Assembly (NCBI GenBank): GCA_023382655.1
Contig: JAHDWK010000001.1
Location: 421,089 to 485,088, forward strand
Source: Anaerolineae bacterium
Lineage (GTDB): Bacteria; Chloroflexota; Anaerolineae; Promineifilales; Promineifilaceae
DNA: 64,000 nt
Reading direction: 5' to 3'
The notes under the pieces are model-generated. The model did not search any database, had not been told where the DNA came from, and was given only the letters and a program-made list of their open reading frames with translations. Numbering within the stretch: the first letter of the stretch is position 1; every line of letters starts with the position of its first letter. Positions 1 to 8,944 of the stretch are shown piece after piece. The position numbers and the translations under genes are program-made.

Positions 1-197
1 TCCATGATCGGGTGGTGTGGCGTGTGCCGGTCATTTTTTCGATGGCGCCGCATGGCGACAGAGGGGCGGTGGGGGAGATTGATGTAGACGTAGAAACCGG
101 CGCTACCCAACTCTCCCAAGAGATGATTGAAGGAATGAAACACCGTGCCAAAGAGCTTGCTCTCAGTTCCCCATCACCGGCAACAACAACCGGCTGA
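1..197 (+). CDS. 3' end of an unknown protein (5' truncated by window edge)
   Basis: The frame is open from the first bases of the window and stops with TGA at 195-197, so only the last 64 or so codons are visible. The fragment contains a stretch reading VGEIDVDVETGA, which resembles the end of a short beta-rich small protein, and then a polar helix. It overlaps the next gene by 53 bases, which suggests translational coupling. I do not recognise the family. Its pairing with a C39-like gene is the only clue to its role. Confidence 0.5.
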   Translation, partial: HDRVVWRVPVIFSMAPHGDRGAVGEIDVDVETGATQLSQEMIEGMKHRAKELALSSPSPATTTG

Positions 198-435
198 TTG
201 TTTGGCGGCTTGCGCGGCCATGGTTTTGGATTACCTGGGTATTCAAGTGGGGTACGGCCGTTTGCTGAAACTGCTGAAAATCGAGCCTTTTGGCGCATCG
301 GCCTATAATCTGAATTACCTTTTATCACTGGGGATTACGGGAGCCATTGATATCCGCGACATGACTGTGTTGCGTGAACTTCTTCAGGCAGGTTCGCCGC
401 TCATTACTCTGGTTCGTACAGGGGAGTTGTCTTAA
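145..435 (+). CDS. C39-like cysteine peptidase domain protein, N-terminal half only
   Basis: This 96-residue protein starts at GTG 145, inside the end of the previous gene. Residues 8-30 (VPHHRQQQPADCLAACAAMV) match the first conserved block of C39-type papain-fold domains, where Gln and Cys form the oxyanion hole and nucleophile. A full C39 domain has about 130-150 residues and carries the catalytic His and Asp in its second half; here the protein stops after LITLVRTGELS, before that block. It is either a truncated, inactive gene or a domain with a non-proteolytic role. The downstream oxidoreductase begins 22 bases later with its own ribosome site. Confidence 0.6.
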   Translation: MPKSLLSVPHHRQQQPADCLAACAAMVLDYLGIQVGYGRLLKLLKIEPFGASAYNLNYLLSLGITGAIDIRDMTVLRELLQAGSPLITLVRTGELS

Positions 436-457
436 TAAATGATTGAAGGAGGCAGTG

Positions 458-1462
458 ATGGCAAAAGATCGCGTGGCGCTTTATTTGCAGGATGCGCACC
501 CGTTGCCGGAAGGCATTGAGTTGGTGAAATATGCGGAGGCGAAGGGGTTTGAAGCGGTGTGGCAGGCGGAGAGCCGGCTGGTGCGGGATGCCATTGTGCC
601 CATGGCGGCTTTTGCCAGCCACACCAGCACATTGAAAGTAGGCAGCGGCGTTACCAATAATTGGACGCGCAACATTGGCTTGCTGGCAGCCACCTTTCTG
701 ACGCTGGATGACCTGGCCCCCGACCGCATTATCTGTGGCATTGGCGCGTGGTGGGACCCGCTGGCGCAGAAGGTGGGCATTGAGCGGCGCAAACCGCTGC
801 TGGCAATGCGGGAGACGGTGGAGGTGCTGCGCCGGCTGCTGAACATGGAAAATGTGACCTTTCATGGGGAGTTTCATCATGTGGATGGCATACAGTTGGA
901 TGTGGTTCACGGCCGTACCACCCCCCGTCACGTACCCATCTACATCGGCGCCACCGGCATGAAGATGATGGAATTGACCGGCGAAATCGCCGATGGTGCG
1001 GTGCTGAATTATCTCGTTGCCCCTAAATATAACCTGGAAGCGATGGACGCCCTGGAACGGGGCGCAAAGAAAGCGGGCAAAACCATTGGCGATATTGACC
1101 GACCGCAGTTGATGATTTGTTCTGTTGACCATGACCGGAAGCGGGCGCTGGATGGGGCGCGCAAGATGATCACGCAATATCTGGGGCAGCAACCACACCT
1201 GATGAAGGCCAGCGGCGTCAGCCAGGAATTGTTGGACGATCTGCACCAGGTGCTTACCTGGCCCGCGACCGATGAGCAAATTGAGGCGGCGATGCACCTT
1301 GTGCCCGATGATGTGGTGCAGATGTGTACGGCCGCCGGTTCCCCCGCCGAAGTGAAAGCCAAAGTGCGCGAATATATTGACAATGGCTGCACCTGCCCCA
1401 TCCTTTACCCATTGGGCGATGCCCGGTTGATGATTGATATTTTTAGTGAGGGGTATGTGTGA
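458..1462 (+). CDS. LLM-class (luciferase-like) flavin/F420-dependent oxidoreductase
   Basis: The 334-residue product begins [19 protein letters not shown] and has the TIM-barrel pattern of bacterial luciferase-like monooxygenases and F420-dependent reductases: an early segment about the subject enzyme's substrate pocket, [12 protein letters not shown] near residue 65, [14 protein letters not shown] near 95, and the [21 protein letters not shown] block near 175. The ATG at 458 was chosen because AAGGAGG stands 6 bases upstream; an earlier TTG in frame at 443 has no such site. The cofactor (FMN or F420) and substrate cannot be read from sequence. The TGA stop lies inside the first unit of a heptanucleotide array. 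Confidence 0.85.
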   Translation: MAKDRVALYLQDAHPLPEGIELVKYAEAKGFEAVWQAESRLVRDAIVPMAAFASHTSTLKVGSGVTNNWTRNIGLLAATFLTLDDLAPDRIICGIGAWWDPLAQKVGIERRKPLLAMRETVEVLRRLLNMENVTFHGEFHHVDGIQLDVVHGRTTPRHVPIYIGATGMKMMELTGEIADGAVLNYLVAPKYNLEAMDALERGAKKAGKTIGDIDRPQLMICSVDHDRKRALDGARKMITQYLGQQPHLMKASGVSQELLDDLHQVLTWPATDEQIEAAMHLVPDDVVQMCTAAGSPAEVKAKVREYIDNGCTCPILYPLGDARLMIDIFSEGYV

Positions 1463-1500
1463 GCAGTGAGCAGTGGGCAGTAAGTAGTGAGTAGTGAGCT
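1459..1500. repeat. heptanucleotide array, gtgagca family
   Basis: Six consecutive 7-bp units, all variants of gtgagca (gtgggca, gtaagta, gtgagta, gtgagct), fill the 3' flank of the oxidoreductase. The gene's TGA stop is in the first unit. The same family recurs near 44.6 kb, 61.9 kb and 62.6 kb and, on the other strand, inside a coding region at 10.94 kb. Confidence 0.85.
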
Positions 1501-1509
1501 GATTAGGGT

Positions 1510-2241
1510 TCACGAATGGCCGTTGCCGGTGCGGCGGGCGAGGAGGATGAGGCTGAGGAGGAGGGCGGCGAAGGCGACGAGCTGCCAGCCGTGATAGCCG
1601 TTGGTAATGATCCAGGTGTTGTCGCGGAAGGCGTCCAGGAAGAGGCGGGTGGCGCTGTAGAGGGCAACGGCCGTCAAAAAAAGTTGCCCATCATACCGCC
1701 GTCTCCCTACCAGCCGCCACCAGACGAGCAGAGCTAACGCGCCAGCGAGTAGTTCGTATATCTGCACAGGATGGCGACGGACGCCGTATTGGCTGAGGCC
1801 CCAGGGCACGGCCGTGAGCGTGCCATACCCCGGCCCCCCCAGAAAGTCAGCCAGACTGATCACCATCAAACCGAGGATGAGGCCGGGGGTGAGGGCGTCC
1901 AGGGTGGCAGCGAAGGGAAGTTGGCGGGCACGGCCGTAAAAAAACGCCGCTACTGTGCCCACAATTACCCCCGCCAACGGTTCATAACCACTGGTCAACG
2001 GCCAGAGAATACCGAGCAGATTTTGCTGATAAGCGGGCCAGTGCAGGGCCACAAAAGTTAGCCGCGCCCCCAGAAATCCAGTGAACAGACCAACGACAGC
2101 CAGAGTATAGGTGGCCTGCGCATCCAGTTGCAAGCGTAAGGCCGCTTTTTCAACCACCCACAAACAAAACCACGCCCCAAAAATAAACACCAGGCCGGCG
2201 GTGGGAAAGATAAAGGGGCCGATGGGGAGGGTGGGGAACAT
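1510..2241 (-). CDS. Lgt-like (prolipoprotein diacylglyceryl transferase family) membrane protein, probably divergent
   Basis: This 243-residue protein has about seven hydrophobic segments in the order typical of Lgt (PF01790). The most telling block is VRRHPVQIYELLAG near residue 155, the counterpart of the conserved RHPxQLYE motif, preceded by VPWGL and by a DALTPGLILG helix. Known Lgt enzymes carry H-G-G and GRxGNFxNxE motifs with catalytic His and Arg; the matching places here read SGYEPLAG and VISLADFLGGPGYG, without those residues. It may therefore be a paralogue that does not modify lipoproteins. It is the last gene of a minus-strand run after P450 and TlpA. Its start codon directly follows a heptanucleotide array, with no clear ribosome site. 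Confidence 0.7.
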   Translation of the reverse strand: MFPTLPIGPFIFPTAGLVFIFGAWFCLWVVEKAALRLQLDAQATYTLAVVGLFTGFLGARLTFVALHWPAYQQNLLGILWPLTSGYEPLAGVIVGTVAAFFYGRARQLPFAATLDALTPGLILGLMVISLADFLGGPGYGTLTAVPWGLSQYGVRRHPVQIYELLAGALALLVWWRLVGRRRYDGQLFLTAVALYSATRLFLDAFRDNTWIITNGYHGWQLVAFAALLLSLILLARRTGNGHS

Positions 2242-2243
2242 GG

Positions 2244-2335
2244 GAATTAGGAATTAGGAATTATGAATTATGAATTATGAATTAGGAATGGTGGGGAACG
2301 GGTAACGGATTACGCATCACGGATTACGGATTTCC
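2244..2335. repeat. two heptanucleotide arrays, gaattat and gattacg families
   Basis: Positions 2244-2289 hold six and a half units of gaattag/gaattat. Positions 2301-2335 hold five units of gattacg variants. The TAA stop of the minus-strand tlpA-like gene at 2324-2326 lies inside the second array, and the first array runs up to the start codon of the Lgt-like gene. The gaattat family returns at 24.2, 33.1, 50.1 and 60.9 kb. Confidence 0.85.
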
Positions 2336-2881
2336 GGCTTCGGCCAGCAGGCGCTCGACACGGTCTTGCAAAACGGCTTCGGTGACTGTGCCAATGACTA
2401 CTTCGCGGACAATGCCGTTGGCGTCTATGAAAAGGGTGGTGGGCAAACCGCGCACTTCGTAAAGACGACTGATTTCTTGATCGGTATCCAGCAGCAGCGG
2501 GTAGCTAATGCGATATTCTGCGCCAAAATCGGCGACGTTGCGGGCAGCTTCGCCCTGGTTGACGCCGAGGATGGTGGCACGGCCGTTATACTGCACACTG
2601 GCCTGCTGCAAAGCGGGCATCTCCACCCGGCAGGGGGCGCACCAGGTGGCCCAAAAGTTCAACACCACCGGCTGCCCGGCCAGATTGTGTAGCGTCACTT
2701 CCTGCCCTAAAGAATCTTGCAGGGTGAAATTGGGAGCCGGATGGCCGACGATGGGCGCTTCCGTCAGGGTATACACGCTGGCATCGGCCACAGCCGGTTC
2801 TTGTGATACCACAATCCAGGCGCTCCCTAAGAGAGCAGCCACAACAATCAGGATGACCCATTCAAAGCGGGATTTCAACAT
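2324..2881 (-). CDS. TlpA-family thiol:disulfide oxidoreductase, membrane anchored
   Basis: The 185-residue product has an N-terminal membrane anchor (residues about 8-26) and a thioredoxin fold of the TlpA/ResA type. The motif FWATWCAPCRVEMPAL puts the redox cysteines at 81 and 84, and the cis-proline motif GLPTTLFID follows near residue 148. Such proteins act outside the membrane and reduce apocytochromes or extracytoplasmic thiols. The gene starts 4 bases after the P450 stop, so the two are almost certainly co-transcribed. The last codons and stop lie in a heptanucleotide array. Confidence 0.9.
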   Translation of the reverse strand: MLKSRFEWVILIVVAALLGSAWIVVSQEPAVADASVYTLTEAPIVGHPAPNFTLQDSLGQEVTLHNLAGQPVVLNFWATWCAPCRVEMPALQQASVQYNGRATILGVNQGEAARNVADFGAEYRISYPLLLDTDQEISRLYEVRGLPTTLFIDANGIVREVVIGTVTEAVLQDRVERLLAEAGNP

Positions 2882-2885
2882 GGTA

Positions 2886-4295
2886 TCACTTCAAGTTGGG
2901 TTGTCCCTGAGCGCCAGATGCGTCTGGGGTAGCGTTGGGCTGTCGCCAACCCGTTAGTTTGATCTTGAACCCTTTGTCAGGGCTGGGCGTGGGCGCCGGA
3001 TCAATTTTCAACTGGTAATCAGGGGGATCCATGACCAGATCAACGGAGTGAACAATAGTCAATATGGTCATCATGATCTGCACTTCGGCCCAACCAGCGC
3101 CCAGACAGGTATGCGCCCCCAGGCCAAATGGGGCAAATGCGCCTGGTTGTTTATGCTCTTTGCGTGTCTCGGTATAACGTTCAATATCGAAGCGTTCCGG
3201 GTCGGGGTAGAGTTCGGGCAGATAATGGGGCACGGTGGTGGCAATGATGACGGTATCACCAGCCTTGACCTGATACCCGGCAAATTCAAAATCTTGGGTA
3301 ACGGTGCGTTGCAAGGCGGGGGCAATGGGATACATACGCAGCGTTTCCTGGATGACGCGATGGGTGATGTCCATCTGCCGCAAATCCTGAGGGGTAGGAG
3401 TTCCCTTGCGGAATAGGGCATCTGCCTCTTGCTGCACCATGGCTAAAATGTCTGGTTTAGTCAGCAAGATATAGAGGAGGAAAGCGCAAGTGCTGGCGAC
3501 GGTGTCCAGCCCGGCAATAAACGGCCCCAAGATGGCCGGCATCAAATCAGATTCCGGTAAAAAGTCGGAGTCTTCCTGGGCTAACTGCATCACCTGATCG
3601 ATCAGGTCTGGTTCGCGTTCGTTGGCTGTTTCCGATTGGTGAACGGCATGAACGTTTGTGGCCAGTTCCAGAGCGCGGCTGCGGGCGCGGCGGTAGGAGG
3701 GAGTGTAGCGCAGGATGTCGGGGCGTTGTTTGGTCACGCGGGTGAGGAGGGCGGTGCGCACAAACTTGATCATGTCATCCAGATATTCTCGCGGGGAATA
3801 GCCGGCCGCCAATATCCCCAGTTGTTCGGTGATGATGCGCTGTAGGCTGTATAGGCCTGGTAGGGGTTCGTTGATGGGCCACTGCTGCATTTCGTTTTGG
3901 GTAATGGCGATGACCTCAGGTATATGCTGCCAGATGACAGTACGGCCGTAGCCCTTTTGTTGCACTTTGCGAAAACGGATATGTTCAGGCCCGTCCATAC
4001 TAATCATGGAACGGGCGGCGCCCAATTCATCATCCATGCCATGCCAGAATTCATAGGAGCGAAAATAGTTGGTGCCTTCTCTGGTCATAAACAAATTGGC
4101 TTCTGTACCGGCCAACACGACAAATTCCTGATTGAGCGCCCGAACGCGATAGATGGGGCCTAACTCAAGATATTTTGCCGTCAGAAAAGCGCGGGTATCT
4201 TTGGCCAGGTCTAACACATTACCCAGAACAGGGAAACCAGGGGCTAAGGGGGGCTGTTTTTTGTTAGCGGTCATGGATTGGTCTGTTATTGTCAT
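2886..4295 (-). CDS. cytochrome P450
   Basis: The 469-residue protein shows all P450 marks: the I-helix oxygen-binding AGLDT at 261-265, the K-helix ETLR (E317, R320), the PERF region near 367, and the haem loop FGLGAHTCLG with Cys397 as thiolate ligand. The overall pattern, including FAPFGLGAHTCLGAGWAE, recalls CYP51/CYP120-like bacterial enzymes rather than soluble camphor-type ones. The substrate is unknown; the neighbours (TlpA, Lgt-like) point to envelope or lipid chemistry but this is weak. Start ATG 4295 is used; ATG 4274 is an alternative and neither has a strong ribosome site. No ferredoxin partner gene is adjacent. Confidence 0.93.
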   Translation of the reverse strand: MTITDQSMTANKKQPPLAPGFPVLGNVLDLAKDTRAFLTAKYLELGPIYRVRALNQEFVVLAGTEANLFMTREGTNYFRSYEFWHGMDDELGAARSMISMDGPEHIRFRKVQQKGYGRTVIWQHIPEVIAITQNEMQQWPINEPLPGLYSLQRIITEQLGILAAGYSPREYLDDMIKFVRTALLTRVTKQRPDILRYTPSYRRARSRALELATNVHAVHQSETANEREPDLIDQVMQLAQEDSDFLPESDLMPAILGPFIAGLDTVASTCAFLLYILLTKPDILAMVQQEADALFRKGTPTPQDLRQMDITHRVIQETLRMYPIAPALQRTVTQDFEFAGYQVKAGDTVIIATTVPHYLPELYPDPERFDIERYTETRKEHKQPGAFAPFGLGAHTCLGAGWAEVQIMMTILTIVHSVDLVMDPPDYQLKIDPAPTPSPDKGFKIKLTGWRQPNATPDASGAQGQPNLK

Positions 4296-4521
4296 TTGTT
4301 TTCAACATGTACCTTTATGCTCAATTTTGTGGGCCGTATCGTTTGGAGAGCAACGGCCGTGTCGGTTGCCCCGGTATTTTTACGTCAGTTAACGTGATTA
4401 TTCAAGAAACACCAATGAGGGAATAATCTTGGAACACACGATCTGTAACTTTTCAGCCGACTTGATGGAGCAGCGAGGGACGCCCGCGTCTCACGCGAGT
4501 TGCCCATCAGGTGCTTGTTAT
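4296..4521. other. intergenic gap without a recognisable gene
   Basis: These 226 bases between the P450 and the glycoside hydrolase, both on the minus strand, contain one ACGGCCGT copy near 4352 and a weak inverted repeat around 4462-4510. I see no RNA gene and no good promoter match. Confidence 0.4.
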
Positions 4522-5709
4522 TCACCTCACGCCAGGGGAACAATGATCCCAAGAGAGGCATAACTGCTCGCGCAGCCGATAGTAGGCGGGGCGGGGTGAA
4601 CCGTCAGGATTGAGCAGACTGTAACCGCTCATTTCGTCTTCGGGCGCACGGCCGTACACCAGATTCCACACCGTCACCAACTCCACCGACGGCCAATCGC
4701 GCTTGATGCGGTCAAGGGCGGCCGAAAGATAATCAGCCTGCTGCTCCGGCGTGACCCAGGGCTGGCTGCCCTGCCCGATGGTGTAACCCAACTCCTTCAC
4801 CCACATCGGCCTGTCCACGCCATACTCCGCCAGAATCGTTTGCCATTCGCCGATGCGGGCCAGGCCCAGGCCGGTTTGCACCGCCTCTGCCGCTTCCGGG
4901 TGTTGGCCAAAACCGTAAGCATGGACGCCCAGCACATCAAAACAGTCAGCGGCGCCGGCCGCCAGCATCGCCCGCAAAAAGTCGCGGTCATCACGGGCAC
5001 GGGGTGAGTTTTCATTGGTGGGGGCCAGGCCGGCGGTAATCACCAAAACATCCGGGTCTTGGGTTTTAATGCGGCGGTAGGCTACCCCCAACACACCCAC
5101 GTAATCGGCCGGGTCGGCCACCTGCCCGTCAAAACGGAGCCAATGGCTCTCCAGATCACCGCCGGAACGGCTCCATTCGGCAGCCAGATTGGGTTCGTTC
5201 CAGATGACGTAACCGGCAATATAGCCACGATACCGTTGCGCTACGGCCGTGACAAAATCCGCATAGGCCGCCAGGTCAAAAGGGATGGCCCCCTCCTGCC
5301 GTGCCCATGCCGGGGGCATGTCCAGCCGCACCACCAGATGCAGTCCGGCCTCTTGCGCCACCCGCACCATGTAATCGCTGGCCTCCCAGGCATAGAGGCC
5401 GGGTCTGGGGTTCAAATCCCGCCAGGGGAAAACCTGGACGACTGTATCGAAACCGATGGTGGTGGCGTGAGCGGCTATCAGGTCATCGAGAAAAAGGGTG
5501 TGGACGGCATAACGCATCGGGCGCTTCGCCGACAGTGGCGCGGAGAAGGTAGCCGGTTGGTGGGTGGCAGTGGCGAGGGCGCTGGGCGGACGGCCAAAGC
5601 GGTCGCAGGTGGGAAGAGTGGCCATGCGCAACGGCCGTGTCCTGCCTTCACTGCGGGACAATACCAGCAGCAAGACACATAACCAAAACAACCACCCACT
5701 GCGCCGCAT
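4522..5709 (-). CDS. secreted glycoside hydrolase, clan GH-A TIM barrel
   Basis: About 395 residues with an N-terminal signal or anchor (MRRSGWLFWLCVLLLVLS). The fold is a GH-A type barrel: FDTVVQVFPWRDLNPRPGLYAWE near the start, YVIWNEPNLAAEW carrying the acid/base Glu, and MWVKELGYTIG carrying the likely nucleophile Glu. It resembles GH39/GH5-like cellulase-superfamily proteins but the exact family is not clear. The start at 5709 is preferred over the longer frame from 5796, because it begins two bases after the stop of the upstream LVIVD gene and directly yields a signal peptide; the longer frame would overlap that gene. Confidence 0.8.
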   Translation of the reverse strand: MRRSGWLFWLCVLLLVLSRSEGRTRPLRMATLPTCDRFGRPPSALATATHQPATFSAPLSAKRPMRYAVHTLFLDDLIAAHATTIGFDTVVQVFPWRDLNPRPGLYAWEASDYMVRVAQEAGLHLVVRLDMPPAWARQEGAIPFDLAAYADFVTAVAQRYRGYIAGYVIWNEPNLAAEWSRSGGDLESHWLRFDGQVADPADYVGVLGVAYRRIKTQDPDVLVITAGLAPTNENSPRARDDRDFLRAMLAAGAADCFDVLGVHAYGFGQHPEAAEAVQTGLGLARIGEWQTILAEYGVDRPMWVKELGYTIGQGSQPWVTPEQQADYLSAALDRIKRDWPSVELVTVWNLVYGRAPEDEMSGYSLLNPDGSPRPAYYRLREQLCLSWDHCSPGVR

Positions 5710-5710
5710 A

Positions 5711-6778
5711 TTAAGGTGTTGCCGTCGGTTGTGGGGGGGGAATGGGGGTGTTGGGTACGGAAGTAACCAGAAACGGCCGTTGGGGATCACCCACATCTAC
5801 AATGGCTAAACCATCCCAAGTCGCCACATACAGATGATGGTCATTATTTCCCCACATCATATCCACCGGCGGAGAGTGCCAATCCATCTGCCCCACCAAC
5901 AGCGGGCGCTCCGGCTGGCTGACATCGTACACCCGGATGTTGGTGTCGCTGGCCATAATGGCGATGCTGTCTTTGACCACAAGCTGCGAATGATAAAAAC
6001 CGTCTGTTGCCTCTTGATAAGCCACTTCTTGGGGTGCAGCCGGATTGGTGATGTCCACCACCCACAAACCGTGCCCGGCCACCAGGGCGTAGCGGTGCGT
6101 GGCCGTTTTCAGCAGGGCAACATCGTAACCGGGACGCAGTTCGGGAACAAACTCCCCCAGGAATACGGGCGTTTGTAAATCACCGATGTCTGCCAGCCAC
6201 AGCCTACCCTGGCAGGCGCCGCTGCGGAAACTGCATCCGCCCCAAACACCCAGCAGCAGGTTATTCTCTGCTTCAATAGCGACCAGCCCTTGGGGCAGAC
6301 TGGTCACTTCGCGGGGGGAATTGGGCGTGGGCCACTCTAGCGCGTACAGATTTTCCCAATCGCTCACATAAACCAGGTCGCCATGCACAGCTAGGTCTTC
6401 GGCTAAATGGCGCGTCCTAAAATACCCCTCAATCTGTGGTTGATGGGGACGGCTGATGTCCACCAACTGCACACCACCGTCTGGTGGGCCTGCGGCGCTG
6501 TCCCAACTTTCCTCCGAAGGCCAATGGGCCACGTAGGCCCTATGCCCGTTGGTGACAATCCGCCGCACCCGTCCGGCTGTCTCCCAGGTAGTGATCAGAC
6601 GTGGGTTTTCCGGCGTCGAGACATCATAAACCTGTACCTGATTTTCGTGCCCAATGTAGACGTAACGGCCGTACCCAAAATCGCCGGTGGCAGGTTCAGG
6701 GGTTGGTTGGGGGCGACAGGCAGCCAGCAGCAAACCAAGCAACGCGCATGTCAGAACAATCACTTTTCTGGTCATCAT
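5711..6778 (-). CDS. LVIVD-repeat beta-propeller lipoprotein
   Basis: The 355-residue product begins with a lipoprotein signal peptide ending LLLAAC, then a short Pro/Thr linker. The remainder consists of LVIVD-type blades (VYIGHENQVQVYDVSTPENPR, AYVAHW...GVQLVDISRPHQPQ, YALVAGHGLWVVDITNPAAPQ, LYVATWDGLAIVDVGDPQRP), each ending in an Asp and a Pro-rich turn. Such repeats form surface propellers of unknown function, often involved in binding. It is transcribed with the glycoside hydrolase that starts one base after its stop, suggesting a cell-surface carbohydrate-binding and cleavage pair. Confidence 0.88.
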   Translation of the reverse strand: MMTRKVIVLTCALLGLLLAACRPQPTPEPATGDFGYGRYVYIGHENQVQVYDVSTPENPRLITTWETAGRVRRIVTNGHRAYVAHWPSEESWDSAAGPPDGGVQLVDISRPHQPQIEGYFRTRHLAEDLAVHGDLVYVSDWENLYALEWPTPNSPREVTSLPQGLVAIEAENNLLLGVWGGCSFRSGACQGRLWLADIGDLQTPVFLGEFVPELRPGYDVALLKTATHRYALVAGHGLWVVDITNPAAPQEVAYQEATDGFYHSQLVVKDSIAIMASDTNIRVYDVSQPERPLLVGQMDWHSPPVDMMWGNNDHHLYVATWDGLAIVDVGDPQRPFLVTSVPNTPIPPPQPTATP

Positions 6779-6849
6779 AGCCTCTCAAGATCAGACAGGT
6801 TTTTCAATAAAATCTGTCTGGTTTGAACAATGACAAGGAGAAGACCGTT

Positions 6850-7863
6850 TTACGGCGTTTCGTGTACTGTCTGGTAGATGGCTTGCAGCAGGGAGGTCTC
6901 ATCCTGGCTGTCATGTTCTAACGTCCAGATCATGATGCCAGACGCCTGTTCCAGGGCGAGGCGGGTTTTTTGCTGGATGGTGGGGATGCCATTGTAGTAT
7001 TCGGTACGGCCGTGCTGCTCTGCTTCATCGGTAAAAGCATTGGCCGGGTCGGCGGCCACCAGTTCTTTGTAGGTGGAGTAGTTGGGACGGGCATAAAACG
7101 GCACCCCCAACACCGCCTTTTCCGGCGGCAAACCCCGTTCCCGCCAGTAGGCTAACGACTCCTGGGCAAACGCAAACGAGGAGTGATGCCCCTCGCCGCC
7201 CCGGTCATACACCATCAGGTTGAGGAAATCCACTTCATCAAAAACGGCTGGCTCAATGCCCGCGCCATATTCACCCAAAGCCACCACTGCCGCCGTGAGC
7301 AGCTTGTCGCGCGCCCGCATCTCCGCGCCCAACGCCTGCATCAGTTTGACGTAATTTTGGGCAGAATCGGGAGAGAAGGTGACAGGATCAGGATATTCCC
7401 AATCCATGTCTATGCCATCCAGATTGTGTTTGTCTACCAGGGCCACCAGTTCTTGCACCAATTGGTCGCGGGCGGCGGGGTTGGCAGCCAACGTTTCAAA
7501 TGTCTCGTCATGCCCCCAACCGCCAACGGCCAGCAGAACCTGCACGTTGTGGTCATGTGCTTGGGCTACCAGGTTGTCAATCTTCCAGCCATTCGCCAGC
7601 GGTTTGAGCGTGCCGTCTGTATTGGGAATGGCGAAGGCATAGATGACGTGTGTCAACTTATCTAGCGGCAGCAGTTCTACGATGACGGCGTCGGTGACGT
7701 AGCCGACGATGCGGAAGGGGGTGGGGGGCACGGTCGTAGCCGTTGGTGTGGGTGCGGGTGTGACGGTGGGGGGCACGGCCGTTGGTGCGGTCAACTGCCC
7801 ACAGGCCACCAGCGAAATCAACAACCAGAGAATGGCGGCCAGCCAAAAGTATAATGATGTCAT
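6850..7863 (-). CDS. GH18 family glycoside hydrolase (chitinase-like), lipoprotein
   Basis: About 337 residues with a lipoprotein signal ending LISLVAC, then a Pro/Thr-rich linker of about 30 residues, then a GH18 barrel. The family signature is intact: LDGIDMDWEYP gives the DxxDxDxE motif with the catalytic Glu, and VLLAVGGWGHD is the usual strand-3 SxGG-like motif. The C-terminal IMIWTLEHD carries the conserved Trp at the barrel base. The enzyme should act outside the cell on chitin, peptidoglycan-like or other N-acetyl sugars. Start 7863 is chosen because it lies one base past the stop of the upstream gene and gives the signal peptide. Confidence 0.9.
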   Translation of the reverse strand: MTSLYFWLAAILWLLISLVACGQLTAPTAVPPTVTPAPTPTATTVPPTPFRIVGYVTDAVIVELLPLDKLTHVIYAFAIPNTDGTLKPLANGWKIDNLVAQAHDHNVQVLLAVGGWGHDETFETLAANPAARDQLVQELVALVDKHNLDGIDMDWEYPDPVTFSPDSAQNYVKLMQALGAEMRARDKLLTAAVVALGEYGAGIEPAVFDEVDFLNLMVYDRGGEGHHSSFAFAQESLAYWRERGLPPEKAVLGVPFYARPNYSTYKELVAADPANAFTDEAEQHGRTEYYNGIPTIQQKTRLALEQASGIMIWTLEHDSQDETSLLQAIYQTVHETP

Positions 7864-7864
7864 T

Positions 7865-8938
7865 TCACTTCGATGATGCCAGTTCAAAGACGTAAACCTC
7901 GTTATAGGGGCCAGCCGTTGGGCCGGCAAATGCCCCAATAAATCTCATGCCAGAGTTTGCCTGCCACGCGGGTAGATACTCAGCAGCGATGAACTCATTG
8001 CCATAGACAAGAATATAACGCACCCCCAAATCATCAAGCAAATCTAACGCGGCTTCCTCAGGCCACTGCTCTAAAATGGGACGTATTTCGGCCATACGGG
8101 TGGTGGGTAGACTGCTGCCATGTATGGTTTTCTGCCCATGCGCGATGGTGTAGTAGAGCGATTGGGGCTTCATGGTGTAGATGAGCGGATACTCGATAAT
8201 GACGCCTGGCTCTGGCTGGGCTGCCAGCCACTCATCCACGCTGCGTTGCATCTGCTGGGTGGTGGTGATGGTTTTGCGAAAATTGAATTCAGACAGAAGA
8301 AGGAGAACAAGGACAACCACCAAACCGGCCTGTACGATTCGGTGTCTGTGTTGGGCAAGGTAGGTGAAGCCAACGGCCGTGAACACAGCCAATCCCAGCG
8401 AGACCATCAGACCCCAACGACTAAAATGATGAAAGGCGCGAAAGGGAGGCGCCAGCTTGTAAAGGATGTACGCGGGCATGGGGAAGCGCATGGTCTGGCT
8501 GTCTATGATTAATTCAGACCAGTAGCGTTCCAACCAGGCAGTGGCAGGTAAATGGATTTTTACCGGTTCACCCCAGATGTGTAGAGTTAAACCGGGCATC
8601 AAGAATAATCCGATGATGATCATGGCCAACAGGGCGTAGAACACGGGCGGCCAGGGTCTTTTTTTGACCATGCCATACAGGGACAAGACCACTACCACCA
8701 GACCAAAACTGACAACACTCTCTACACCCCGCCAGGGGGGAAGATAAGGTTCCACCAAATTTTCCCACACGAATGGATTGTTTGGGTGGGGCATAATCAG
8801 CCATTCTAAATGGACGCCAGTGAAATCGGTTTGGGTGAACGAAAAAACGGGGTTGGCGCCGGTTTTTCCCTGGACGATGGTGGCATTTACCAGCAGGGGC
8901 AGGGCAATAACGGCCGTACACAACACCATCCCGCTCAT
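7865..8938 (-). CDS. C-terminal part of a glycosyltransferase-like multi-pass membrane protein
   Basis: This 357-residue frame has about five membrane helices and a soluble C-terminal region with PGVIIEYPLIYTMKPQSLYYT, HGSSLPTTRMAEIRP and LLDDLGVRYILVYGNEF. This arrangement is typical of the distal half of large bacterial membrane proteins related to PMT/GT-C or YfhO-type proteins. It lies in the same reading frame as the next entry (8945-9649), separated by only TGA-CGA-CCA before its ATG. I infer that both were one gene of about 595 codons. If translated separately, no ribosome site is evident before this ATG. Confidence 0.6.
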   Translation of the reverse strand: MSGMVLCTAVIALPLLVNATIVQGKTGANPVFSFTQTDFTGVHLEWLIMPHPNNPFVWENLVEPYLPPWRGVESVVSFGLVVVVLSLYGMVKKRPWPPVFYALLAMIIIGLFLMPGLTLHIWGEPVKIHLPATAWLERYWSELIIDSQTMRFPMPAYILYKLAPPFRAFHHFSRWGLMVSLGLAVFTAVGFTYLAQHRHRIVQAGLVVVLVLLLLSEFNFRKTITTTQQMQRSVDEWLAAQPEPGVIIEYPLIYTMKPQSLYYTIAHGQKTIHGSSLPTTRMAEIRPILEQWPEEAALDLLDDLGVRYILVYGNEFIAAEYLPAWQANSGMRFIGAFAGPTAGPYNEVYVFELASSK

Positions 8939-8944
8939 TGGTCG

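Noticed and set aside
404..1513. Long minus-strand open frame opposite the luciferase-like oxidoreductase
   Set aside because: It is the shadow of a well-conserved plus-strand gene, is rich in His and Gln as typical of antisense frames, and matches no family.
5059..5682. Plus-strand frame of about 200 codons opposite the glycoside hydrolase
   Set aside because: It lies wholly inside a better-supported gene on the other strand, with no ribosome site and no recognisable domain.
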